A stretch of DNA of 64,000 bases, from contig JACPOP010000008.1 in assembly GCA_016191465.1 (NCBI GenBank), positions 131,878-195,877 on the forward strand. Reading direction: 5' to 3'. This stretch comes from Chloroflexota bacterium (GTDB lineage Bacteria; Chloroflexota; UBA6077; CF-72). This document shows, piece by piece, positions 45,450 to 55,116 of this stretch. The stretch's first letter is position 1; every line of letters starts with the position of its first letter. Made by a program: the position numbers and the translations under genes. Under the pieces are notes generated by a model. The model was not told where the DNA came from. It worked only from the letters and a program-made list of their open reading frames with translations, and did no database searches.

Positions 45450-46682
45450 GTGTCTTCATCCGCCTCTGTATCAGCGTCTCCAACCGTCGCCGGCCGGCCG
45501 TCGTGGCGGTGGCAGTTCGGGCTGGTGTGCCTGTTCCTCGCCCTGTGCTTCACGGGATTTGGCGCCTTCGCGCCATTCTTTCCGCTGTACATGCAGGAGC
45601 TGGGGGTGACTGACCGCGCCCAGGCGGCGTCGCTGGCGGGCACGGCAAGCGGCGTCACGCTGGTGCTGTTCGCCGTCGCTAATGTCGTCTCAGGCGCTGT
45701 CGCGGACCGCTGGGGCCTTCGCGCGAGCCTGGTTCGCGCCACGGTCATGTTCGGGATTGGGCTGGCTATTGTCGCGCTCGCCACGGCCCCGCCGGTCGCA
45801 GTGTTCGGGCGCGTCACCCAGGGCCTCGCGGGCGGGTGGAGCGGCATCGTCCTCGCCTACGCGGCGGCCATCGTCCCGACGGCTCACCTCGGGAGCGCGC
45901 TCGGGCTTGTCCAGACGGCCCAATCGGTCGGTAACTCGGTCGGCCCGCTGATCGGGGGCTTCGCGGGCGACGTGATCGGGTTTCGGCTGTCCTTCTATAT
46001 AGGCGGCATCATCATGGCGCTGCTCTCAGTGGCCATGATGGTGTTCCTACGTGAGCCGCCGCGCACCACGCGGAACAGCTTCTCGCTTGGCCAGGGCCTG
46101 CGCTACGTCGGTAGCTCGCGGGAGATCCTCGGCGTCATGCTCCTGACCGTCGTGCTCAATGCCGGCTACCAGGCGCAGTGGCTGTTGCTGACGATCGGCA
46201 TCCAGGAGATCGCCCCGAACCCGGCCGAAGTGGGACGATGGTCCGGCGTGGCTTTTCTGGCGGACGCTGCCGGTATTGCCAGCGCGGCGGCGCTCTTCGG
46301 GCGGGTGGCGAAACGAGCGCCCACCTACCGCGTGATCGCACTGGCGGCCATAGGGGTGCTGATGGCAATGCTGGGCCACCTCGTTGTGCGCGATGTGCTG
46401 CTCTTCGCGGCGCTCCGGCTGGTGGTTGGGCTGTGCATGGGAACGGCCTGGCCGGCCATTCGGCTGCGGCTGGTGGAGGTGAGCGATCCATCGCGCCGGG
46501 CGCTGGTCTTTGGCGTCAACCAGGGCATGTTCTCGCTCTCACTGGCGGTCGGCGCATTCGTAGGGTCGGCAGTTATTGGCGTGGGGGGCTTCACCGGCGT
46601 GACGGCCGTCGGCGGGGTGCTGGTGATCCTGGCGGCGGCCCTGGCGTGGCGCGGCCACCGGGCGGCAACCGGCGCCCCCTGA
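45450..46682 (+). CDS. MFS transporter
   Basis: GAFAPFFPLYMQELGVTDRAQAASLAGTASGVTLVLFAVANVVSGAVADRWGLR; about 12 hydrophobic segments. Confidence 0.9.
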   Translation: MSSSASVSASPTVAGRPSWRWQFGLVCLFLALCFTGFGAFAPFFPLYMQELGVTDRAQAASLAGTASGVTLVLFAVANVVSGAVADRWGLRASLVRATVMFGIGLAIVALATAPPVAVFGRVTQGLAGGWSGIVLAYAAAIVPTAHLGSALGLVQTAQSVGNSVGPLIGGFAGDVIGFRLSFYIGGIIMALLSVAMMVFLREPPRTTRNSFSLGQGLRYVGSSREILGVMLLTVVLNAGYQAQWLLLTIGIQEIAPNPAEVGRWSGVAFLADAAGIASAAALFGRVAKRAPTYRVIALAAIGVLMAMLGHLVVRDVLLFAALRLVVGLCMGTAWPAIRLRLVEVSDPSRRALVFGVNQGMFSLSLAVGAFVGSAVIGVGGFTGVTAVGGVLVILAAALAWRGHRAATGAP

Positions 46683-46716
46683 ACGGCTCGGGAACAGCGC
46701 GTGGGCAGGGTAAGTA

Positions 46717-46823
46717 GAGAGTTGTCAGTTGTCAGTTGTCAGTTGCCGGGAGGCGGGCCTTTCCAGACCAACTCCAAACTCCAAACTTGGAACTTGGAAC
46801 TTGGAACTTGGAACTTGGAACTC
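46717..46823. repeat. Heptanucleotide arrays (GTTGTCA x3 and GGAACTT x5)
   Basis: gagttgtcagttgtcagttgtcagttgcc and aaacttggaacttggaacttggaacttggaacttggaactc. Confidence 0.9.
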
Positions 46824-46831
46824 GTCCGCTC

Positions 46832-47623
46832 TCAGGGGGCGACGCCGGCGACGCCGAGGAGGGCGGGCAGGACGGTGCCGAAGAGCCAGCCCGCGATCCC
46901 GGCCACGGCGCCCAAGGCGAGGATCTCCAGGCCGCTGGGCAGCCAGTGGCGGCGCGTCCAGCGGCTCTTGAGCACGCCCATACAGAAGAGCGCCAGGCCG
47001 GTGAGGAGCACCGCGGTCCAGACGGCGGTGGCCAGGGGCAGCAGCAGGTACGGCAGCAGCGGCACGAGCGCCGCCACGGCAAAGGCGGCGCCCATGACCA
47101 GCGCGCCGCGCAGAGGGCTGCCGTCGTCCTCGGGAGCCAGGCCGAGCTCTTTTTCCACCATGGTCTTGAGCAGCACCGGGCGGACGGCGGCCAGCTCGCG
47201 GGCCACACGTAGGGCGGCCTCTCGCTCCAGGCCCTCCTCCTGGAGCAGGTAGGCGACCTCGGCCTCGGCCTCGCCGGGGCGTTCCTGCACCTCGACGGCT
47301 TCGCCAGCGATCTGCGCGTCGAAGATCTCGCGCTGGCTCTTGGAGGACATGTACTCGCCCACGGACATGCTGAGGATGCCGGCCAGGGCCGCGGCGAGCC
47401 CGGCCACCAGCACGGGGTAGGCCTCGTTCGAGGCGCCGGCGACGGTGCTGACGACCGCCAGGATGCTGATGAGGCCATCCTGGGCACCGAAGACGGCCTC
47501 CCGGATCTCGCTGAGCAGGCCGGCGGTGCGCCGCTCGGCGTCCACGTGGCCTTTGATCCAGGCGGGATCGAAGTCGATGGCGTGCTGCCAGTGCGGGGAC
47601 GGTTCGGGGTGGGTGGTCGCCAC
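46832..47623 (-). CDS. VIT1/CCC1 family transporter
   Basis: REAVFGAQDGLISILAVVSTVAGAS...AALAGILSMSVGEYMSSKSQREIFDAQI. Confidence 0.92.
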   Translation of the reverse strand: MATTHPEPSPHWQHAIDFDPAWIKGHVDAERRTAGLLSEIREAVFGAQDGLISILAVVSTVAGASNEAYPVLVAGLAAALAGILSMSVGEYMSSKSQREIFDAQIAGEAVEVQERPGEAEAEVAYLLQEEGLEREAALRVARELAAVRPVLLKTMVEKELGLAPEDDGSPLRGALVMGAAFAVAALVPLLPYLLLPLATAVWTAVLLTGLALFCMGVLKSRWTRRHWLPSGLEILALGAVAGIAGWLFGTVLPALLGVAGVAP

Positions 47624-47642
47624 GGGCGGTGGGGCCTTTCTT

Positions 47643-49010
47643 TCAGGCGGTGAGTGCGCCGAAGGGGAACGCCTCGACCAGCAGGGCGGGTGCGACGATG
47701 CTCTCCAGGAACACCAGCTCGCCGCGTTCGCGGCGGGTGCCGACGGCCCGCACGGACGCCAGGAGGTGGTCCAGGCGGAGGGTGAACCGGAACTGCGGAA
47801 CGCGGGCCGCTAGGCGCCCGCCGTCCACCCACAGTGTGGCATCTCGGGTGGTGCCGGTGACCAGGGTGATCCGGGGCTGCACCACGCGCACGTAATCCAC
47901 GCGCTGAACAAACAGACCTTGCCCGAGGCTGTGCAGTAGGTCGTCATCGGAGAGGCGGCCAGGTTCGACAACCAGGTGCGAGGGCGCGGGGCCGGCGCCG
48001 AATCGCCAGCCGGGCGGCACGGCATGGCCCGTGGAGCACGTGCCCGCCGCGCGCGCGCTGGCGCGGTCGTGCACCATACCGGCAACGTGGCCGCGGTCGA
48101 TCAGCGCCACCCGTCGTTTTGGCGAGCCTTCGGTGTCGAAGGCCGTGGGCAAGCCGGCCGGGTCCGCACCGTCGTCCCAGAGGGTGAGGTCCTCGCAGGC
48201 TACCCGCTGGCCCTGGCGGTCTGAAAAGACGGAGGCGCCGCCGAGGACCTGGCGTGCTCCGAACGCGCCGTAGCCGAGCGTGGCGAGCAGCGTGTCCACC
48301 GCTTGCGGCCCCAGGACGGTGGGGTACGGTCCAGGCTCGAGGTGACGCGTCGGGAGCGGCTGGAGGCCCGCTTCGATGCGCTCCAGCAGCCCATCGACCT
48401 CGTCCGCGAGGGCACCATGGTCGCGGTGGACGATCCGCCCGTACGAGGAGCGCTCGCCCAGGCTGGCGACGACCTGCAGGACCGCGCGGGTGCGGGTCTC
48501 GGCCCGCCGGAGGCCGGCGGTGCTGGCCACAGCGTGGCGGACCACCGCGTGCGTGGCGGAGCCGCCCAGCGACGTCCCCTGGGGGAACCGGTCGCGGGCC
48601 CGGACAAACAGGCGGGCGCGCTCGACGGGGCCCGCGCATTCCGTGGACGCGAAAGCCGACGGCGTTGTTGCAACGGGCCCTTCGGCGCCATCCGGCAGGA
48701 GCGCTTCGTCAGCGGGTGGGCGTGGCAGGAAGCGCAGGGCGTCTTCCGTCTGCTGGCGGAGCGTGCGCACCGCGTCGAGGTCGGTCGTTCCCAGCGTGGC
48801 CCAGGCCGCGCGGCCGTCGCGCACCAGCCTGGCCCGGAGCAGCACCGTCTGCTCGGCGTGCTGGTACGTGATGCGCGACCCGCCAAAGCGCAGCAGCTCC
48901 TGGCGGGCTTCGAGCACCTCCACCAGTGCCGGAGCGCCGAGCGCGTCCAGGATGTCGTCCAGGCTCGCGCGGCGCTGCTCGGCGAGCGAGGTGGTGGCCG
49001 TGCGCGTCAT
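47643..49010 (-). CDS. tldE: TldD/PmbA family protein (TldE-like)
   Basis: DILDALGAPALVEVLEARQELLRFGGSRITYQHAEQT...DTEGSPKRRVALIDRGHVAGMVHDRASA; ATGA overlap with tldD. Confidence 0.82.
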   Translation of the reverse strand: MTRTATTSLAEQRRASLDDILDALGAPALVEVLEARQELLRFGGSRITYQHAEQTVLLRARLVRDGRAAWATLGTTDLDAVRTLRQQTEDALRFLPRPPADEALLPDGAEGPVATTPSAFASTECAGPVERARLFVRARDRFPQGTSLGGSATHAVVRHAVASTAGLRRAETRTRAVLQVVASLGERSSYGRIVHRDHGALADEVDGLLERIEAGLQPLPTRHLEPGPYPTVLGPQAVDTLLATLGYGAFGARQVLGGASVFSDRQGQRVACEDLTLWDDGADPAGLPTAFDTEGSPKRRVALIDRGHVAGMVHDRASARAAGTCSTGHAVPPGWRFGAGPAPSHLVVEPGRLSDDDLLHSLGQGLFVQRVDYVRVVQPRITLVTGTTRDATLWVDGGRLAARVPQFRFTLRLDHLLASVRAVGTRRERGELVFLESIVAPALLVEAFPFGALTA

Positions 49011-50476
49011 ACGCCGACGCGCACTGAGCGGAAGCGGGCGGGCACCGTGCCGTGGCCGATGTGCGCCACCTGCAGCGGCTCGCCCTTGTTGCACGAGGGC
49101 AGGCCGTATAGCCGCCAACTGGCAGCATCGCCCACGGCGTCGCAGCCGGCCCAGAAGCGCGGCGTGACGCCGGTGTAGGTGCAGTTCTTCAGCATCCGTC
49201 CACGCTTGCCGGCCCTGATCTCCCAGCCCATCTCGCAGCCGAAGCGGAAGGAGAGGCGGTTGTCGTCGATGCTCAGGCTGCGGTTCATGTCCACCAGGAT
49301 GCCGTCCTCGGTGGTGCCCACCATCTCCTCGAACGGCGTTTCGCCCGGCTCGATCGAGAGGTTGGTCATGCGCACCAGTGGGACCCGTGACCAGCCGTCC
49401 GCACGCGCCGCGCCGCTCGAGGCGGCCTCCCCCACCGCGCCCGCCGCCTCGCGGCCAGTGAGGTAGCCGACGAACGTGCCGCGGTCCACGATGACGGTGC
49501 GCTGGCCGGGCACGCCCTCGTCGTCGTAGGCGAAAGAGCCCATGCCGCCGCTGAGCGTGGCGTCGGCGGTGATCGTCACCAAATCCGATCCAAAGCGCAG
49601 GCTGCCACGCAGGTGCGGCTCCATGAACGAGCCGCCGGCCAGGCTGGCCTCCGAGCCGAGCACGCGGTCCAGCTCGGCCGGGTGGCCGGCAGTCTCGTGA
49701 ACCAGCAGGGCCATCTGGGTGCCGCCGACGATCAAGGTGGTGGTGGTGTCCGGGCAGGGGTCGGCCGAAAGGAGCGCCACCGCCTCGGCGCCAACTCGCG
49801 GCGCCTCGTCTACCAGGCGCATCCGCTGCACGTGCTCCCAGCCGGCCGTGGCGAAGTCGCCCCGCTGTCCCCGGATGGACCGCGGCACGCTCTGCGGGTA
49901 CGAGCGGCGCTGCACGTCCGCGCCGTCCGAGGCCGTGGCCAGAAGCCCGGCGCCGGTTTCGGTAATGGTCTGCTCGATCAGCGCGCCTTCGGTGCTGGCG
50001 AACAGCTTGTGGTCCTGGAAGATGTCGGATGACGCCTCGCGGGTGAGGCGCAGGCCGTTGTTGCGCTGGCCGTCCGGACGCAAGGCCCGCACGGCCGCCA
50101 GCAGCAGGCCCACCTTCTCCGCCAGCGGCACCTGGAACGGATCGCGCACCAGCGGCGTGGCGTAGGTGTCGACGATCGCCCGGGCCGGCGCCAGGCGGAC
50201 CGCGGGGCCAAGGCCGCGAGCGGCGCGGGCTTGCTCCACCGCGCGCGCAACAGCGTTTTCCAGCCCCGGCCCGTCCAGGTAAGCGGTGGCCGCGAAGCCC
50301 CACTGCCCGTCCAGCAGCACGCGCACCCCCATGCCCAGGCTCTCCTCCGTGAGCGCCTGCCCCAAGGCGTCGTCCTGCACGTGCAGCCCCTCGTGCCGGC
50401 GGTGTACCACGCGCACATCCGCATACGCCGCCGCGCCCGGCACCAGCCCCAGCACCCGCTCCACAATGGCCCTCAT
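49007..50476 (-). CDS. tldD: TldD metalloprotease family
   Basis: LLVHETAGHPAELDRVLG (HExxxH), GSFAYDDEGVPGQRTVIVDRGTFVGYLTGRE, MLKNCTYTGVTPRFW. Confidence 0.9.
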   Translation of the reverse strand: MRAIVERVLGLVPGAAAYADVRVVHRRHEGLHVQDDALGQALTEESLGMGVRVLLDGQWGFAATAYLDGPGLENAVARAVEQARAARGLGPAVRLAPARAIVDTYATPLVRDPFQVPLAEKVGLLLAAVRALRPDGQRNNGLRLTREASSDIFQDHKLFASTEGALIEQTITETGAGLLATASDGADVQRRSYPQSVPRSIRGQRGDFATAGWEHVQRMRLVDEAPRVGAEAVALLSADPCPDTTTTLIVGGTQMALLVHETAGHPAELDRVLGSEASLAGGSFMEPHLRGSLRFGSDLVTITADATLSGGMGSFAYDDEGVPGQRTVIVDRGTFVGYLTGREAAGAVGEAASSGAARADGWSRVPLVRMTNLSIEPGETPFEEMVGTTEDGILVDMNRSLSIDDNRLSFRFGCEMGWEIRAGKRGRMLKNCTYTGVTPRFWAGCDAVGDAASWRLYGLPSCNKGEPLQVAHIGHGTVPARFRSVRVGV

Positions 50477-50501
50477 CCTCGGCCCGGGGTGCGCTCACCC
50501 A

Positions 50502-52199
50502 CTACGCGTCGATCCAGGTGTCCAGCATCGGCTGGGCATTCAGCCCGTCCGCCACCATCCGCAGGTCCTTCACCTTCGAGGCCATGGCCATCACCCGTAC
50601 CTGGCTCATCACCGAGACGAACGGGGCGATGTCCATCAGCCGCCGCTGGGCATCCTCGTACACCTTCATCCGCTCGGCGCTGTCGGCGGGGAGCTGCGCG
50701 CCCCGGGCGAGCATCGCATCCAGCTCGGTGTCCTTCAGGTTGCTGAAGTTTGCAGCCGGAATGCCTTTGCTGGCGTAACGGTTGCGCAGCTCGTCGGCGT
50801 CGATGTTGGTGCCCGCCGAGGCGCTCATGTTGTGCTTGTAGGCGCGCACGTAGTCCAGGTAGGCGCCGCGCTCCATCTTCTGGATCTGCAGGTCGATGCC
50901 GACCTGGCGGAACTGGGCCTGCGCCGCTTCGGCGATCTCGGTCCACGGCGAGCGGAACGTCACCAGGTCCACGGCCAGCTTCTGGCCCGCCTTTTCGCGG
51001 ATTCCGCCCGGGCCGACCTTCCAGCTCGCGACTTCCAGCAGGTCCTGGGCCTTCTTCGGATCGTAGCCGTAGACCTTCTCGGCGCCTTCCCATCGCCCCC
51101 ACACGCCCTCGGCAAGCGGGCCGACCGTCACCTTGTGGACGCCGAAGAAGAGCTTGTCGACGATGGACTTGCGGTCGATTGCCCAGCTCATGGCCTGGCG
51201 CACGGCCGCGTCGTCGGTGGGCGCCTTGCTGACGTTGATGCTGAAGCCCAGGGCAATGCCCTTGCGCGGCGTCTCCACAAACGTGAAGCGCCGGTCGGCC
51301 TTCAGGCGCGCGTAATCGGGCTCGGATAGCTCGTCGATGAGCAGGTTCTCGCCTGACTCGAGCGTGGCCAGCCGCGTACCCGGCTCCTGGACGGAGCGCA
51401 GCTTGATGGTCTGGATGTACGGCGCCTTCCGATTCTTGAACGCCTCGGAGCCCCAGGCGTAGGCGGCGTTGGCCTCGAGGGTGACCAAGCCGTCCGCGGC
51501 GCGTCCGGCCAGCCGGTATGGACCGGAGCCGACGATGTCGCTGATCGGCTCGCCGACCTTCGCGGCGTCCAGCACTTTCGGCGACAGAATCCCGAAGTAT
51601 GGCCGCCACACGGCCTGCAGGAACTGCGGGAACGGCTCCTTAAACGAGACGGTGAGCGTCCTGGGATCCGGCGCCTTAATCGCGTTGATGGGTCCGAACA
51701 GTGACACCACCCCGGCGGCCTTGGTTTTCGGATCGAGGATGCGCTCCCAGTTGCGCTTGACCACCGTGGCGTCCAGCGCTGAGCCATCGGTGAACTTCAC
51801 GTCGTCGCGCAGGGTAAAGGTGTAGCTGGTGCCGCCGCCGTCCATGGTCCACTTCGTGGCCAGGGACGGGTAGATCTTCTGGTTCTCGTCCATCACCACC
51901 AGCGTGTCGAGGACGTTGCCGATGATCTCGGTAGCCGAGGCGCCGGAGGGCGAGGCGGGGTCGAGGGCATCGTTGCGGTCCCACTGGGCCCACGTGAGGG
52001 TGCCGCCGCGCTTCGGCTGGGCGGCGCTGGCCGCGGGCGCGGCGGGCGCCGTGCCGGTGGCGCCGCTGCCGGTTGCGGGCTTGGGCGCCGCGGGTGTGGC
52101 CGCCGGCGCCGGCACGGACGGCGAGCAGGCGGCGGCGAGCAGCCCCAGGCCGCCCAGAACGGTGGTCCGAAGCAGGAATGCGCGTCGAGTGGTGGTCAT
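50502..52199 (-). CDS. ABC transporter substrate-binding protein, SBP_bac_5 family
   Basis: RRAFLLRTTVLGGLGLLAAACSPS (Tat-like/lipobox), SYTFTLRDDVKFTDGSALDATVVKRNWERI. Confidence 0.9.
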   Translation of the reverse strand: MTTTRRAFLLRTTVLGGLGLLAAACSPSVPAPAATPAAPKPATGSGATGTAPAAPAASAAQPKRGGTLTWAQWDRNDALDPASPSGASATEIIGNVLDTLVVMDENQKIYPSLATKWTMDGGGTSYTFTLRDDVKFTDGSALDATVVKRNWERILDPKTKAAGVVSLFGPINAIKAPDPRTLTVSFKEPFPQFLQAVWRPYFGILSPKVLDAAKVGEPISDIVGSGPYRLAGRAADGLVTLEANAAYAWGSEAFKNRKAPYIQTIKLRSVQEPGTRLATLESGENLLIDELSEPDYARLKADRRFTFVETPRKGIALGFSINVSKAPTDDAAVRQAMSWAIDRKSIVDKLFFGVHKVTVGPLAEGVWGRWEGAEKVYGYDPKKAQDLLEVASWKVGPGGIREKAGQKLAVDLVTFRSPWTEIAEAAQAQFRQVGIDLQIQKMERGAYLDYVRAYKHNMSASAGTNIDADELRNRYASKGIPAANFSNLKDTELDAMLARGAQLPADSAERMKVYEDAQRRLMDIAPFVSVMSQVRVMAMASKVKDLRMVADGLNAQPMLDTWIDA

Positions 52200-52252
52200 G
52201 GGTCCCCTTTCCCGTGTTCCCCTTGTGGCCGCGTATGCACCCGGTCGGTCAG

Positions 52253-53191
52253 TCAGTCATCCGGTGCGGGCTGAGTGTCGTTGATGGCCCAATCGCCTTC
52301 CACAGTGCTCTGGCCCACCAGGGCGGCGCGGATCTCGTTGAGCGTCTCCAGCGAGGTCAGCACGCGCGCCCGGTCGCGCGCGGCCAGCCCGAAGAGCAGC
52401 GCGTCAATCAGCACCAGGGTGGTGCTGATGGTGCTCCAGCCACCGCTCCTACCGCGCCGCGCCGAGAGCGCCACGTCCACCCGGTCCGCCAGCGCCGTCG
52501 CCAGGGTATCGGTCAGCAGCACCACCGGCACGTCCAGGCGCCGCGCCCGGGCCAGGAGCACCTCGACCTCCGTGATGACGCGAGCGTAGCTCAGCACCAC
52601 CAGCACCTGGCCCGGGCGCAGGCTGAGCAGTGAGTCTGCCAGCAGCAGACCGGTGGTCGTGATCGCCGTAGCCGGCCGGCCGAAGCGCCCCAGGCGGATG
52701 GCGAAGTACTCGGCCAGAGCACCCGTCGGGCCGACTCCGAAGACGTGCACATGCTCCGCCCGCGCCAGCACGTCCACCGCGTGCTGGAACGCCTCGGGGC
52801 GCACCGACCGCCGTGCATCTTCGAGGAGGTCGATCTGCTGATCGATGGCATGGTGAAGCGCCGCCGCCGGGTCGGCGGATCCAATCTCCTCCAGGCTTCG
52901 CCCGAGCCGGAGCGCGGGCGTGGCGCGCGACTTGAGTACTTCGATGAGCTCCCGCTTCAGCTCTGGAAGCCCGGCGTAGCCGAGCGCCTGGACCGCGCGC
53001 ACCACCGTCGCGTCCGACGTACCGAGCTGCCCGGCGACATCCGCCGCGGAGAGGAAGGCCGCCTCCTCGGGATGCGCGGCCATGAACTGCGCCACGCGCC
53101 GCTCGGTGGGGCTGAGGTCGGCCAGGCGCGCGGCCACGCGCTCGGCCAGTGGTCCGGCCCCAACCTCGGGGAACGTCGTAGCGCTAGCCAC
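52253..53191 (-). CDS. MurR/RpiR family regulator (HTH + SIS)
   Basis: LSPTERRVAQFMAAHPEEAAFLSAADVAGQLGTSDATVVRAVQALGYAGLPELKREL; SIS domain VHVFGVGPTGALAEYFAIRL. Confidence 0.9.
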   Translation of the reverse strand: MASATTFPEVGAGPLAERVAARLADLSPTERRVAQFMAAHPEEAAFLSAADVAGQLGTSDATVVRAVQALGYAGLPELKRELIEVLKSRATPALRLGRSLEEIGSADPAAALHHAIDQQIDLLEDARRSVRPEAFQHAVDVLARAEHVHVFGVGPTGALAEYFAIRLGRFGRPATAITTTGLLLADSLLSLRPGQVLVVLSYARVITEVEVLLARARRLDVPVVLLTDTLATALADRVDVALSARRGRSGGWSTISTTLVLIDALLFGLAARDRARVLTSLETLNEIRAALVGQSTVEGDWAINDTQPAPDD

Positions 53192-53247
53192 GGGAGCAAC
53201 ACATGGGCTGTAGTAGACGCTACAGTACGCGGGCTAGACGGGCGCTG

Positions 53248-54921
53248 TCAAGCGCAAAAGACGGTCCGCCCGCCGACGATCGTGCGGAGCACACGGGTGT
53301 CCAGCACGACGGCGGGCGGTCCCTCCAAGATATCCCGCGAGAGGATCGCCAGGTCGGCCTGGAAGCCGGGCGCGATCCGCCCGCGCCGCGCCTCAGCGTG
53401 GGCCGCCCAGGCCCCAGCCCCGGTGGCCGCGTGGAGGGCCTCGGCCAGGGTCAGTCGTTGGCGGCGCTCACGCGCGGGACTGTCGCCCGGCCGAGCGTTC
53501 GGCGCCTCGCGGGTGGCCGCGGCGTAAAGCGCCCCCAGCGGATCCAGGTCGGCGAAATCAGCCCGCTGGTCCAGTCGCCAATCGGAGCCCGAGATGACGC
53601 GTGCGCCCGAGCGTAGCAGGTCGCCCAGCGGGTAGGCGGTCTCCAGGAAGGCGGCCGGGTGGTGCTGGCGCATGCCTGGCAGCTCGCTGCCGATCTCCCA
53701 GGGCTGTACCTCGGCCACCACGCCCAGCGCGGCAAAGCGCGGTATGTCTGCCGGCGCCACCCTTCGAGCGTGTGACACCCGATGGCGCCGGCCGCCGGTG
53801 GGGCTGGCCTGCTGACAGAGGTCCAGGGCCTCGCGTACGCCCAGGTCGCCGACCGCGTGGATGGTGACGTCGAGCCCGGCGCGGTCGGCGGCGCGCACCC
53901 ACTCCAGCGCCTGCGCGAAGCCGGGGTAGCGGTAGGTGTAGCCGCCTTCGAGCGGCTCGGAGTACCAGGCGCGGTCCAGCAGCAGCTTGACGCCCGTGAC
54001 GCTGACGAGCGGGTCTGCCGCCCGCCGCCGGGCTTCGCGGGCGGCGTCCTCCCAGCGGTCCAGGTGCGGGCGGATGCCGATGCGGACGGTCAGCTCGTCG
54101 CGCGCGGCGAGGTCGTCGAAGAGCGTCGCATCCGTGAAGCTGCGCTCGCGGAACACCAGCGGCGTGGGGCCGGGGTCGGGCACGGTGGCGATATCGTGGG
54201 CTTCGGTGATCCCGAAGCGGGCCAGCACCTGTACGGCCGCGAGTAGCTCGGCCCGACGCCGGGCTCGATCCGCCGGCGGTATGGCTCCCAGCGTGGCGCG
54301 GGCGTGGGCGGCGGCGCCGAACAGCCGCCCGGTGAGTCGCCCGTCCGCATCAACCTCCACGTTCCCGCCCGGCGCGAGCGCTCCTCGCTGGTCTTCGGGC
54401 ACAAGCCGGAACAGGGCGAGCGCACGGCTGTTACACACGGCCAGGCCCCCATCGGCGCTGGTGTGGAAGAACGGCGTCGGGCCGGTGGCGGCGTCCAGCT
54501 CTGCCAACGTCGGCAGCTCGGCGTCGGATAGCCGCGCGCGCGACCACCCGCCGGACCAGCCGCCCGCGTGGAGCCAGTGGCCGGGCAGGATGCGCGCGGC
54601 GGCCGTCCGAAGCCGATCGAGCGCCTCGGCGCGGGTGGAAACCGCCGACCAATCCACCCGCCACAGCCCTTCGCCGGCCCAGCCCAGGTGCGTGTGTGTG
54701 TCCACGAATCCTGGGGTGACGATCGCGCCGGCAAGGTCCACGCTCTCGACGGCAGACGGAATGTCCCGTTCCGCGTCGGTGTCCGGGCCGTCGATGAGCG
54801 CCGCGATGCGCCCCTCGGCCAGCAGGATGGTGCCCTGCCGCGCCCGCGGGTGGGTGGGATCGTCCCGCCAGCGAGCGTTCCGCAGGAGCAGCGGGGGTGG
54901 GAAGGACGGTACGTTGGACAT
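53248..54921 (-). CDS. Amidohydrolase family (YtcJ-like)
   Basis: GAIVTPGFVDTHTHLGWAGEGLW...LDVTIHAVGDLGVREALDLCQQA...VISGSDWRLDQRADFADLDPLGALYAAATRE. Confidence 0.88.
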   Translation of the reverse strand: MSNVPSFPPPLLLRNARWRDDPTHPRARQGTILLAEGRIAALIDGPDTDAERDIPSAVESVDLAGAIVTPGFVDTHTHLGWAGEGLWRVDWSAVSTRAEALDRLRTAAARILPGHWLHAGGWSGGWSRARLSDAELPTLAELDAATGPTPFFHTSADGGLAVCNSRALALFRLVPEDQRGALAPGGNVEVDADGRLTGRLFGAAAHARATLGAIPPADRARRRAELLAAVQVLARFGITEAHDIATVPDPGPTPLVFRERSFTDATLFDDLAARDELTVRIGIRPHLDRWEDAAREARRRAADPLVSVTGVKLLLDRAWYSEPLEGGYTYRYPGFAQALEWVRAADRAGLDVTIHAVGDLGVREALDLCQQASPTGGRRHRVSHARRVAPADIPRFAALGVVAEVQPWEIGSELPGMRQHHPAAFLETAYPLGDLLRSGARVISGSDWRLDQRADFADLDPLGALYAAATREAPNARPGDSPARERRQRLTLAEALHAATGAGAWAAHAEARRGRIAPGFQADLAILSRDILEGPPAVVLDTRVLRTIVGGRTVFCA

Positions 54922-55116
54922 GCAGCGGGGGAGCTCGGCCCGAGAGCGTACGGCGCGCACGCCCAGCGGTGCCGCACCGGCGCCGTCAGCAGCCGGTTAG
55001 CCGCTCGGTGGCCGCGAGGAGCTCGTCCAGGATGCTCGTGTTCTACCTGTCGTGTCGTGCCAGGGCGCTCGGATGCCGCGCCGCGGAGAGCGCAGTGGGT
55101 CGAGAGGCAGGCTGGC

